Shown here: one piece after another, positions 1 through 5,195 of the stretch
How positions within the stretch are numbered: position 1 is the stretch's first letter
How the letters are laid out: each line of letters opens with the position of its first letter
From: Alphaproteobacteria bacterium
Lineage (GTDB): Bacteria > Pseudomonadota > Alphaproteobacteria > CACIAM-22H2
Length of the DNA: 5,195 bases
NCBI GenBank assembly: GCA_016869415.1
Contig: VGEI01000272.1
Location: 1 to 5,195, forward strand
Reading direction: 5' to 3'
Program-made: the position numbers and the translations under genes
The notes under the pieces: generated by a model
Database searches by the model: none
Told to the model about the DNA's origin: nothing
Seen by the model: only the letters and a program-made list of their open reading frames with translations

Positions 1-62
1 ACGTCTATAACCCCTTGGGGGACTTGGAGTGCGTCAATTCCTTTCGCCACGGAGTGCCCTGA

Positions 63-1238
63 ATGACCGAAATCGTTATTGCCGCCGCCGCCAGGACGCC
101 TGTCGGCGCCTTCAACGGTGCCTTCGCCACCCTACCCGCACACGCGCTTGGCGCCGCCGCGATCACCGAGGCGCTGAAGCGCGCCAAGGTCGCGCCCGGT
201 GAGGTCTCCGAGGTCATCATGGGGCAGATCCTGACCGCCGCGGCCGGCCAGAACCCGGCGCGCCAGGCGGCGATCATGGCCGGCATCCCGGTGGACAAGA
301 CCGCCTACGGCATCAACCAGCTCTGCGGCTCGGGCCTGCGCGCCGTGGCCCTCGGCTTCCAGGCGATCAAGACCGGTGACAGCGAGATCGTCGTGGCCGG
401 CGGCCAGGAAAGCATGACCCAGGCGCCGCACGCCATGTACTTGCGCACAGGCGTGCGCATGGGCAACGGCGAGATGATCGACACGATGATCAAGGACGGG
501 CTGTGGGATGCCTTCAACGGCTACCACATGGGCAACACGGCCGAGAACGTGGCGCAGAAATGGCAGATCACCCGCGACCAGCAGGACGAGTTCGCGCTCG
601 CCTCGCAGAACAAGGCCGAGGCGGCGCAGAAGGCCGGCAAGTTCAAGGACGAGATCGTCCCGGTGACGGTCAAGACGCGCAAGGGCGACGTCGTGGTGGC
701 CGACGACGAGTACCCGAAGCACGGCACGACGCTCGACACGCTCAAGAAGCTGCGGCCGGCCTTCGACAAGAACGGCACGGTGACGGCCGGCAACGCCTCG
801 GGCATCAACGACGGCGCCGCGGCACTGGTGCTGATGACCGACAAGGAAGCCGCCAAGCGGGGCATTACGCCACTGGCGCGGATCGTCTCCTGGGCGACCA
901 GCGGCGTCGACCCGGCGGTGATGGGCTCGGGGCCCATCCCGGCCTCGCGCGAGGCCCTGAAGAAAGCCGGCTGGTCGGCCAAGGATCTCGACCTGATCGA
1001 GGCCAACGAGGCTTTCGCCGCGCAGGCCTGCGCGGTCAACAAGGATCTCGCCTGGGACACGTCCAAGGTGAACGTCAACGGCGGCGCCATCGCCATCGGC
1101 CATCCGGTCGGCGCCTCGGGGGCGCGCGTGCTCACGACGCTGCTCTACGAAATGCAGCGCCGCGGCTCGAAGAAGGGTCTGGCGACGCTGTGCATCGGCG
1201 GCGGCATGGGCATTGCGATGTGCGTGGAGCGGAGCTAG
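63..1238 (+). CDS. phaA: acetyl-CoA C-acetyltransferase (beta-ketothiolase)
   Basis: This cytoplasmic type II biosynthetic thiolase condenses two acetyl-CoA to acetoacetyl-CoA, the first step of polyhydroxybutyrate synthesis, and is reversible in the degradative direction. At 391 residues it matches the family's usual length. Visible catalytic elements are the nucleophilic Cys88 in NQLCGSGLRA, His155 in NGYHMGNTAENVA, Asn315 in the NEAF motif, His347 in GHPVGASGAR and the second catalytic Cys377 in LCIGGGMG. Each sits one position before its counterpart in the Zoogloea enzyme as I recall that numbering. The ATG at 63 has a GGAG 8 nt upstream (51-54), and the N-terminus (MTEIVIAAAARTPVGAF) is canonical. 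phaB follows 100 bp downstream on the same strand, which favours the PHA role over a fatty-acid degradation paralogue such as atoB. The biochemical class is very secure; the symbol rests on the phaB neighbour. Confidence 0.96.
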   Translation: MTEIVIAAAARTPVGAFNGAFATLPAHALGAAAITEALKRAKVAPGEVSEVIMGQILTAAAGQNPARQAAIMAGIPVDKTAYGINQLCGSGLRAVALGFQAIKTGDSEIVVAGGQESMTQAPHAMYLRTGVRMGNGEMIDTMIKDGLWDAFNGYHMGNTAENVAQKWQITRDQQDEFALASQNKAEAAQKAGKFKDEIVPVTVKTRKGDVVVADDEYPKHGTTLDTLKKLRPAFDKNGTVTAGNASGINDGAAALVLMTDKEAAKRGITPLARIVSWATSGVDPAVMGSGPIPASREALKKAGWSAKDLDLIEANEAFAAQACAVNKDLAWDTSKVNVNGGAIAIGHPVGASGARVLTTLLYEMQRRGSKKGLATLCIGGGMGIAMCVERS

Positions 1239-1268
1239 CCGGGCGCGGCCGAACGGAGGAGGCAGGGG

Positions 1269-1295
1269 CGCGGTGCCGGACTCGCCGGCACCGCG
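1269..1295 (+). repeat. intercistronic hairpin between phaA and phaB
   Basis: A perfect 11-bp GC-rich inverted repeat (CGCGGTGCCGG at 1269-1279, CCGGCACCGCG at 1285-1295) encloses a 5-nt loop, ACTCG. It is followed by TGGCGAAGCGAAATAACC rather than a run of T, so it does not look like a Rho-independent terminator. It lies 31 nt after the phaA stop and 43 nt before the phaB ATG, outside either ribosome binding site. Plausible roles, all inferred, are protection of the phaA 3' end, an mRNA processing point that sets the phaA:phaB ratio, or a weak pause site. Confidence 0.7.
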
Positions 1296-1338
1296 TGGCG
1301 AAGCGAAATAACCAGAAATCGAAAAGCGGGAGGACGAC

Positions 1339-2070
1339 ATGGCGACGGAACGGCGGGCATTGGTAACGGGGGGAACCCGCGGCATCGGAGCGACGATCTC
1401 CACGGCGCTGATGAAAGCCGGCTACAAGGTCGCCGCCAATTACGGCGGCAACGAGGAAGCCGCCAAGAAGTTCACCATGGAGACGATGATCCCGGCCTTC
1501 AAATGGGACGTCGGCAACTTCGAGGCCTGCCAGGAGGGCGTGCGCCGCGCCACCCAGGCGCTGGGCGGCCCGATCGAGATCCTGGTCAACAACGCCGGCA
1601 TCACCCGTGACGGCACGATGCACCGCATGACCTTCGAGCAGTGGAACGCGGTCATCCAGACCAACCTGACCTCCTGCTTCAACATGAGCCGCTGCGTCAT
1701 CGACGCCATGCGCGAGGGCAGCTTCGGCCGCATCGTCAATATCGGCTCGATCAACGGACAGGCCGGCCAGTACGGCCAGGTGAACTACGCCGCCGCCAAG
1801 TCGGGCATCCACGGCTTTACCAAGGCGCTCGCCCAGGAAGGGGCGGCGAAGGGCATCACGGTGAACGCCATCGCGCCCGGCTATGTCGACACGGAGATGG
1901 TCCGCGCCGTGCCCGAGGAGGTGCTGAAGAAGATCATCGCCCGCATCCCGGTCGGCCGGCTCGGCCGGGCGGACGACATCGCCCGCGGCGTGCTGTTCCT
2001 CGTCGCCGACGACGCGAGCTTCATCACCGGCTCGACCCTGTCGATCAACGGCGGCCAGCACATGTATTGA
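1339..2070 (+). CDS. phaB: acetoacetyl-CoA reductase (SDR family)
   Basis: This short-chain dehydrogenase/reductase reduces acetoacetyl-CoA to (R)-3-hydroxybutyryl-CoA, using NADPH in most family members, and so supplies the PHB synthase. It is 243 residues, close to the usual length of about 246. Visible motifs are the TGGTRGIG cofactor-binding loop (residues 10-17), the NNAG motif (84-87), Asn109 in QTNL, and the catalytic Ser137, Tyr150 and Lys154 in NIGSINGQ and VNYAAAKSG. The IAPGYVDTEMV segment and the C-terminal SINGGQHMY are characteristic of PhaB and help separate it from FabG. The ATG at 1339 is preceded by a strong GGAGG (1329-1333) with 5-nt spacing. It lies downstream of phaA, probably in one operon, and an intrinsic terminator follows its stop. 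Confidence 0.95.
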   Translation: MATERRALVTGGTRGIGATISTALMKAGYKVAANYGGNEEAAKKFTMETMIPAFKWDVGNFEACQEGVRRATQALGGPIEILVNNAGITRDGTMHRMTFEQWNAVIQTNLTSCFNMSRCVIDAMREGSFGRIVNIGSINGQAGQYGQVNYAAAKSGIHGFTKALAQEGAAKGITVNAIAPGYVDTEMVRAVPEEVLKKIIARIPVGRLGRADDIARGVLFLVADDASFITGSTLSINGGQHMY

Positions 2071-2094
2071 GTCGCGGCCGCGCCGAATTCCGCC

Positions 2095-2127
2095 GCCCCG
2101 GCCCGCATGGCCGGGGCGATTTTCTTT
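2095..2127 (+). terminator. intrinsic terminator / attenuator after phaB
   Basis: A 9-bp perfect stem (GCCCCGGCC at 2095-2103, GGCCGGGGC at 2109-2117) with a 5-nt loop, CGCAT, is followed at once by GATTTTCTTT (2118-2127). This is the classical layout of a Rho-independent terminator, 24 nt after the phaB stop. The T-rich tail abuts the ribosome binding site of the next gene (2128-2134). The element therefore ends phaAB transcripts but must be partly read through, or otherwise overcome, for the downstream gene to be expressed. Confidence 0.85.
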
Positions 2128-2134
2128 GGAGAGG
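2128..2134 (+). promoter_or_regulatory. ribosome binding site that fixes the CMD-family gene start
   Basis: GGAGAGG lies 5 nt before the ATG at 2140. It decides the start against an in-frame ATG at 2107, which sits inside the terminator loop and would add an 11-residue extension encoded by the hairpin arm and T-tract. Confidence 0.8.
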
Positions 2135-2139
2135 TCTTC

Positions 2140-2532
2140 ATGCCGACGCTGCCGCCGATCGAATACGCCGATGCCTCGCCGGAGGTGCGGGCCGTCTACG
2201 ACGACATCATGGCCACGCGCAAGGTCGAGTGGATCAACAATTTCTGGAAGGTGCTGGCCAACCACCCGGACAATCTCAAGCGCACCTGGGAGAGCATCAA
2301 GCGGATCATGGCGCCGGGGGCGCTCGACGCGCGCACCAAGGAGATGATCTATCTCGCTGTCAGCGTCTCCAACGGCTGCGAATATTGCACGGCCTCGCAT
2401 ACCGCCGCGGCGCGCAAGGCGGGCATGACCGACGCCATGCTGGGCGAGCTTCTGGCCGTGGTCGGCATGGCCAGCGAGACCAACCGGCTGGCCAACGGCT
2501 ACCGCATCGAGGTCGACGAGCGCTTCAAGTAG
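2140..2532 (+). CDS. carboxymuconolactone decarboxylase-family / AhpD-like protein
   Basis: This 130-residue protein of the AhpD/CMD superfamily is a small all-helical fold that usually assembles into oligomers. The AhpD core motif is visible: Glu68, then Cys80-x-x-Cys83 in NGCEYC, and His87 in TASH. In AhpD, equivalent residues form the redox-active disulfide and proton relay for hydroperoxide reduction. A thiol peroxidase or disulfide-reductase role is therefore more plausible than gamma-carboxymuconolactone decarboxylation, since true decarboxylases lack the CxxC. Tyr82 occupies the place within the CxxC where, from memory, mycobacterial AhpD has His, so activity may differ. There are no signal or membrane segments. 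It lies 69 nt after phaB, behind a terminator, and 35 nt before the exporter gene. The natural substrate is unknown; family assignment is secure and function is not. Confidence 0.88.
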   Translation: MPTLPPIEYADASPEVRAVYDDIMATRKVEWINNFWKVLANHPDNLKRTWESIKRIMAPGALDARTKEMIYLAVSVSNGCEYCTASHTAAARKAGMTDAMLGELLAVVGMASETNRLANGYRIEVDERFK

Positions 2533-2564
2533 CGGCGTTGCACGATCCGGGCTAACAACGCCGC
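2532..2564 (+). repeat. hairpin spanning the CMD-gene stop and exporter start
   Basis: GCGGCGTTG (2532-2540) pairs perfectly with CAACGCCGC (2556-2564), giving a 9-bp stem with a 15-nt loop. It begins in the last base of the TAG stop and ends 3 nt before the ATG of the exporter gene. No T-run follows, so termination is unlikely. If formed in RNA it would occupy the position where a Shine-Dalgarno sequence would be expected. Confidence 0.55.
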
Positions 2565-2567
2565 TCG

Positions 2568-3446
2568 ATGAGCGAATCAGTTTCTACGACACGCCGGGCC
2601 ACGGCCTTGGGTGCCGGGGCCATCGCTTTGTGGGCGTCCCTTGCCGTCATCACCACGGCGGCCGGACCCGTTCCTCCGTTCCAGATGACGGCCATGGCCT
2701 TCGGCCTCGCCTTCCTGCTGACGCTGACGGTGTGGCTGGTACGCGGCGACAACATCGCCGGGCATCTGCGCCTGCCATCGGCGGTCTGGGCGCTCGGCAT
2801 CGGCGGGCTGTTCGGCTATCACGTGTGCTATTTCGCGGCCCTCGCGCTGGCACCGCCGGTCGAGGCCAATCTCCTCAACTATCTCTGGCCGCTGCTGATC
2901 GTCGTCTTCGCCGGCCTGCTGCCGGGGGAGCGGCTGACGCCGTGGCACCTCGGCGGGGCCTTTGCCGGGCTTGTCGGTTGCATCGTGCTGATCGGCGGCG
3001 GGCTCGGCGGCTTTCGTAGCGAGTTCGCCGCCGGCTATGCCTTCGCCCTGGCCGCGGCCCTGATCTGGTCGGGCTACTCGGTGCTCTCGCGGCGCTTCGG
3101 CGCGGTGCCCACCGACGCCGTTGGCGCCTTCTGCGGCGCGACCGCGCTGCTCGCTCTCGTCGCGCATCTGGCCTTCGAGACCGCTTATGTGCCGCGGGGC
3201 AGCGAATGGCTGGCGGTCTTGGCGCTCGGTCTCGGTCCGGTCGGCGCCGCCTTCTTTCTCTGGGACATCGGCATGAAGCGCGGCGACATCAAGGCGCTCG
3301 GCGCGCTCTCCTACGCCACGCCGCCGCTCTCGACACTGCTGCTGATCCTGTTCGGCCAGGCCGAGGCGAGCCTGCGTCTGGCGGCGGCTTGCGTGCTGAT
3401 CGTCGGCGGGGCGGTTCTGGCGTCGCGCGATTTATGGAAGCGCTAG
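2568..3446 (+). CDS. DMT-superfamily (EamA) inner-membrane transporter, YddG-like
   Basis: This 292-residue polytopic membrane protein probably exports amino acids or another small metabolite. Ten hydrophobic helices can be traced, at about residues 11-30, 37-58, 72-94, 98-117, 127-146, 154-173, 183-203, 213-233, 243-263 and 268-286, as two EamA repeats of five helices each. The segment EANLLNYLWPLLIVV (99-113) ending helix 3 and starting helix 4, and the second-repeat signature GMKRGDIKALGALSYATPPL (235-254), resemble the aromatic amino-acid exporter YddG, whose length of about 293 also fits. No Shine-Dalgarno is visible before the ATG at 2568. An in-frame TAA at 2553 rules out a more distant upstream start, and later starts would cut into helix 1. 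Substrate is unproven: DMT family about 0.95, YddG-like subfamily about 0.6. Confidence 0.92.
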   Translation: MSESVSTTRRATALGAGAIALWASLAVITTAAGPVPPFQMTAMAFGLAFLLTLTVWLVRGDNIAGHLRLPSAVWALGIGGLFGYHVCYFAALALAPPVEANLLNYLWPLLIVVFAGLLPGERLTPWHLGGAFAGLVGCIVLIGGGLGGFRSEFAAGYAFALAAALIWSGYSVLSRRFGAVPTDAVGAFCGATALLALVAHLAFETAYVPRGSEWLAVLALGLGPVGAAFFLWDIGMKRGDIKALGALSYATPPLSTLLLILFGQAEASLRLAAACVLIVGGAVLASRDLWKR

Positions 3447-3456
3447 AAGTTCGGCA

Positions 3457-3852
3457 TCAAACCGTGGCCAGCCATTTCCCCTCGACGATATAAGCCTCAC
3501 CCTCGCCCGGCCAGGGCGGCATGGTCGTGCCGACCGCCACCAGCTTCTCGTTGCCGTCGCAGCGGAACTGGAAGCGCGTGCCCACCGGGATGCTGATCGA
3601 CAGGCCGGGTCCGAGCTCGGTGATCTCCTCGCGACCGTCGAGCTGACGCCACATCCGGCCGCTTCCCGAGACGACGTACCAGATCTCTTCCACCGTGCGA
3701 TGCGCCACGGCTTTCGACACAGCACCCGGCGGCAGCGCGAACTGCGCCATGCTGCCGCTTCTGGTGCGGCAGAGGATGCGGACTTCCGAGCCGTCCGGGG
3801 CGATCGCGTCCGGTGCCGCGGCAAGGCGCTTGGTGTCGAAAGACAGGGTCAC
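3457..3852 (-). CDS. small cupin-domain protein with incomplete metal-binding motifs
   Basis: This 131-residue single-domain cupin starts at GTG (3852-3850), four bases overlapping the TGA stop of the upstream GST gene, so it is probably translated by coupling. Cupin motif 1 is around residues 43-63 (G43, then A48-V-A-H51-RTVEE and G63). Motif 2 is around 83-96 (SISIPVGTRFQF). Of the usual ligands only His51 and Glu55 are visible. The first motif-1 His position is Val49, and the motif-2 His is replaced by Arg93/Phe94. The family ending TMPPWPGEGEAYIVEGKW is recognisable. It may bind a ligand or metal atypically, or serve as a non-catalytic partner. Function is unknown; its position after gst and gloB links it to glutathione or aldehyde metabolism. 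A longer same-frame reading back to 4083 overlaps the GST gene and lacks cupin character there. Confidence 0.87.
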   Translation of the reverse strand: MTLSFDTKRLAAAPDAIAPDGSEVRILCRTRSGSMAQFALPPGAVSKAVAHRTVEEIWYVVSGSGRMWRQLDGREEITELGPGLSISIPVGTRFQFRCDGNEKLVAVGTTMPPWPGEGEAYIVEGKWLATV

Positions 3853-4460
3853 GCCTTGGGCATCGTCGCCTGCATCGACGGCCGCTTGAGGAAATCGTCG
3901 TACCACTGGAAGAGCTTTGGGCGGCCGGGGCGGTTCTCGCCGAGCGGCTTGCGGAACTCGAGCCAGCCGATGGCGCAGGCGACGGCGATCTGGCCGAGAT
4001 TGATCGGCCCGGCGAGCAGATCGATGTCGTCCTCGAGCATGTCGAGCGACTGGGTGACCTTGAGCGACTGGCCCGATGTCCATTCGCTCCAGCGCAGGGG
4101 CTCGGGCCGCAGGAAGGTCTCGTAGCGGGTGAGCAGGCCGGCGTCGAGGATGCCGTCGCCCAGCGCCTGCAGGCAGAGCACCCGCCAGCGCTCGCCGCCC
4201 GAGGCCGGGATCAGCTTGCGGCCGCTATGCAGGGAGTCGAGGTATTCACAGATCACCCGGGAATCGAACAGCGCCTCGCCGCCGTCGGTGATCAGTGTAG
4301 GCACCTTCATCAGCGGATTGTCGCGCGCCACCTCGGCATTGGGCTTGTTCGGTGCCACGGTCGCCGGCGCCTTCTCGATCTTGCCTTCAAGGCCGGTCTC
4401 GATCGCCGTCACCATCACCTTGCGCACATACGGCGAGGCGCTGGAGTAGTAGAGCTTCAT
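3849..4460 (-). CDS. glutathione S-transferase family protein
   Basis: This 203-residue cytosolic GST-like protein is of typical length for a bacterial GST. The N-terminal thioredoxin-like domain (about 1-80) shows KLYYSSASPYVRKV with candidate catalytic Ser residues 6, 7 and 9, the cis-Pro loop KVPTL (Pro54), and the glutathione gamma-glutamyl contact site D66-S67-R68. The C-terminal helical domain (about 88-203) follows. The conserved N-capping box, usually Ser/Thr-x-x-Asp, reads Asn154-L-G-Gln157, a mild departure. The ATG at 4460 has AAGGAG (rc of 4468-4473) with 7-nt spacing. It lies downstream of gloB and overlaps the cupin start by GTGA. Overall it resembles the YibF-type bacterial GSTs. 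Likely roles are conjugation or thiol transfer to an electrophile; the substrate cannot be read from sequence. Confidence 0.93.
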   Translation of the reverse strand: MKLYYSSASPYVRKVMVTAIETGLEGKIEKAPATVAPNKPNAEVARDNPLMKVPTLITDGGEALFDSRVICEYLDSLHSGRKLIPASGGERWRVLCLQALGDGILDAGLLTRYETFLRPEPLRWSEWTSGQSLKVTQSLDMLEDDIDLLAGPINLGQIAVACAIGWLEFRKPLGENRPGRPKLFQWYDDFLKRPSMQATMPKA

Positions 4461-4482
4461 TGACGATCTCCTTCGTTATTCT

Positions 4483-4545
4483 GGCGCGCGCAGGGTTGGT
4501 GTGGCCAGGCGCTTTCGCTTCGCGAAACGCCGAGCTGCGCGCGCC
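4483..4545 (-). repeat. nested inverted repeat between gloB and the GST gene
   Basis: An outer perfect 11-bp inverted repeat (GGCGCGCGCAG at 4483-4493, CTGCGCGCGCC at 4535-4545) encloses an inner hairpin at 4508-4531. The inner arms are GGCG plus TTTCGC against GCGAAA plus CGCC, with one bulged C at 4512 and a 3-nt loop. On the transcribed minus strand it begins 3 nt after the gloB stop and ends 9 nt before the GST ribosome binding site. No T-run follows on either side, so a simple terminator is unlikely. It could be an mRNA-processing or stability element, or a REP-like palindromic repeat. Confidence 0.65.
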
Positions 4546-4548
4546 TGA

Positions 4549-5195
4549 CTAAAATCTATCCTTGCGGCCGCGGATTTCGGCGAAGACGGCGACGGGATCG
4601 CCAGGTGCCAGCCCGACATGGCGCGCCAGCACCGGATCGGCGGCGCGCAGGAACGGGTTGGTGGCGCATTCGAGCTCCATGGTCGACGGCAAGGTCGGGA
4701 GATTTCTCGCGCGCAGGGCGTCGACCTCGGCTGCCCGCTTTTTCAGAGCTGCATTGTCCGGATCGACCGTCAGGGCGAATTTGGCGTTGGCCTGCGTGTA
4801 TTCGTGGCCGCAATAGAGCCGCGTATCGCCGGGCAGGCGGCGCAGCTTGCTCAGGCTGGCCCACATCATCGGCGCCGTGCCCTCGAACATGCGTCCGCAG
4901 CCCAGCGAGAACAGCGTGTCGCCGGCGAACACGGCCTTGGACTGCTCGAACCAAAGGGCGATATGCCCCTTGGTGTGCCCGGGAATGTCATAGGCGCGCA
5001 TCGTCTCGGCGCCAAACGGGTGCGTCTCATTGTCCTTGAGGGCCACGTCGATCCCCGGAATGCGGTCTCGGTCCGCGGCCGGTCCGACGATGGTGGCGCC
5101 GGTCAGCTTCTTGAGCTCCAAATTGCCGCCGGTGTGGTCGTTGTGGTGGTGGGTGTTAAGGATATGGGTGAGCTTCGAGCCCAGGCTGTCGAGCT
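4549..5195 (-). CDS. gloB: hydroxyacylglutathione hydrolase (glyoxalase II), 5' end cut by window edge
   Basis: This metallo-beta-lactamase-fold hydrolase cleaves S-D-lactoylglutathione to D-lactate and glutathione, the last step of methylglyoxal detoxification. The visible part is 214 residues; against a family length of about 250-256, roughly the first 40 are off the right edge. The binuclear-metal motif THHHNDH is at visible residues 14-20 (5134-5154). The other ligands are present in GHT (His73), AGDTLF (Asp92) and CGHEYT (His130). The C-terminal NPFLR (179-183) belongs to the glyoxalase II substrate-binding region. Reading from the TTG at 5121 would drop the THHHNDH motif, so that is not the real start; the frame stays open to the window edge. 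It is followed on the same strand by the GST and cupin genes. Confidence 0.95.
   Translation of the reverse strand, partial: LDSLGSKLTHILNTHHHNDHTGGNLELKKLTGATIVGPAADRDRIPGIDVALKDNETHPFGAETMRAYDIPGHTKGHIALWFEQSKAVFAGDTLFSLGCGRMFEGTAPMMWASLSKLRRLPGDTRLYCGHEYTQANAKFALTVDPDNAALKKRAAEVDALRARNLPTLPSTMELECATNPFLRAADPVLARHVGLAPGDPVAVFAEIRGRKDRF

Noticed and set aside
1..62. Possible promoter before phaA (TATAAC at 6-11)
   Set aside because: A single -10-like hexamer with the -35 region outside the window is too weak to call. CCCCTTGGGG at 11-20 is also too short to be a stable hairpin.
503..1366. Second + strand open frame inside phaA (287 codons)
   Set aside because: It is an out-of-frame shadow with Arg/Gly-rich translation and no domain; phaA is intact in its own frame.
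132..1403. Long open frame (423 codons) on the - strand opposite phaA
   Set aside because: It is the antisense shadow of a well-identified thiolase in GC-rich DNA; its composition is Arg/His/Ala-rich and low in complexity, with no recognisable motif.
2107..2139. Eleven-residue N-terminal extension of the CMD protein from the ATG at 2107
   Set aside because: The ATG lies in the terminator loop and has no ribosome binding site, whereas the ATG at 2140 has GGAGAGG at ideal spacing.
1132..2400. Long open frame (422 codons) on the - strand opposite phaB and the CMD gene
   Set aside because: It covers two clear + strand genes and their terminator, and its translation is rich in Arg, Asp, His and Gly without any domain pattern.
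1641..2555. Second + strand open frame through phaB and the CMD gene (304 codons)
   Set aside because: It is an out-of-frame shadow crossing a terminator, with Arg/His-rich translation and no motif.
3853..4083. N-terminal extension of the cupin frame up to an ATG at 4083
   Set aside because: This stretch overlaps the GST gene out of frame, is Arg/Pro-rich and lacks cupin features. The GTG at 3852 in a GTGA overlap gives the normal family length.
4549..5121. Start of gloB at the TTG at 5121
   Set aside because: The frame continues upstream to the window edge and encodes the essential THHHNDH metal motif there, so the true start lies outside the window.

Overview
This 5.2 kb window is a gene-dense, GC-rich stretch of bacterial chromosome. 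The GC bias at third codon positions, the character of the proteins, and a PHA-precursor gene pair near a glutathione-dependent detoxification cluster suggest an alphaproteobacterium (Hyphomicrobiales or Rhodospirillales-like). This is inference; no rRNA or other taxonomic marker is present. I see no mobile element, CRISPR array, tRNA or rRNA.

Left part, + strand: phaA (acetyl-CoA acetyltransferase, 63-1238) and phaB (acetoacetyl-CoA reductase, 1339-2070) are in tandem. Together they convert two acetyl-CoA to (R)-3-hydroxybutyryl-CoA, the monomer for polyhydroxybutyrate. The PHA synthase is not in the window. A strong hairpin without a U-tract lies between them. A classical intrinsic terminator follows phaB and runs directly into the ribosome binding site of the next gene, a small AhpD-like/carboxymuconolactone-decarboxylase-family protein (2140-2532). 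After it comes a ten-helix DMT/EamA exporter (2568-3446) that has no visible Shine-Dalgarno sequence.

Right part, - strand, converging on the exporter with a 10-bp gap: a partial glyoxalase II (gloB, 4549 to the window edge), a glutathione S-transferase-like protein (3849-4460), and a small cupin (3457-3852) whose GTG start overlaps the GST stop by four bases. This looks like a glutathione-linked aldehyde/electrophile detoxification operon read right to left. An 88-bp gap with a nested inverted repeat separates gloB from the GST gene.

Most of the window is ordinary housekeeping and accessory metabolism. I found no clear novel system. The points worth a second look are the RNA structures in the gaps, the cupin with incomplete metal ligands, and the redox-type CMD protein next to phaAB.
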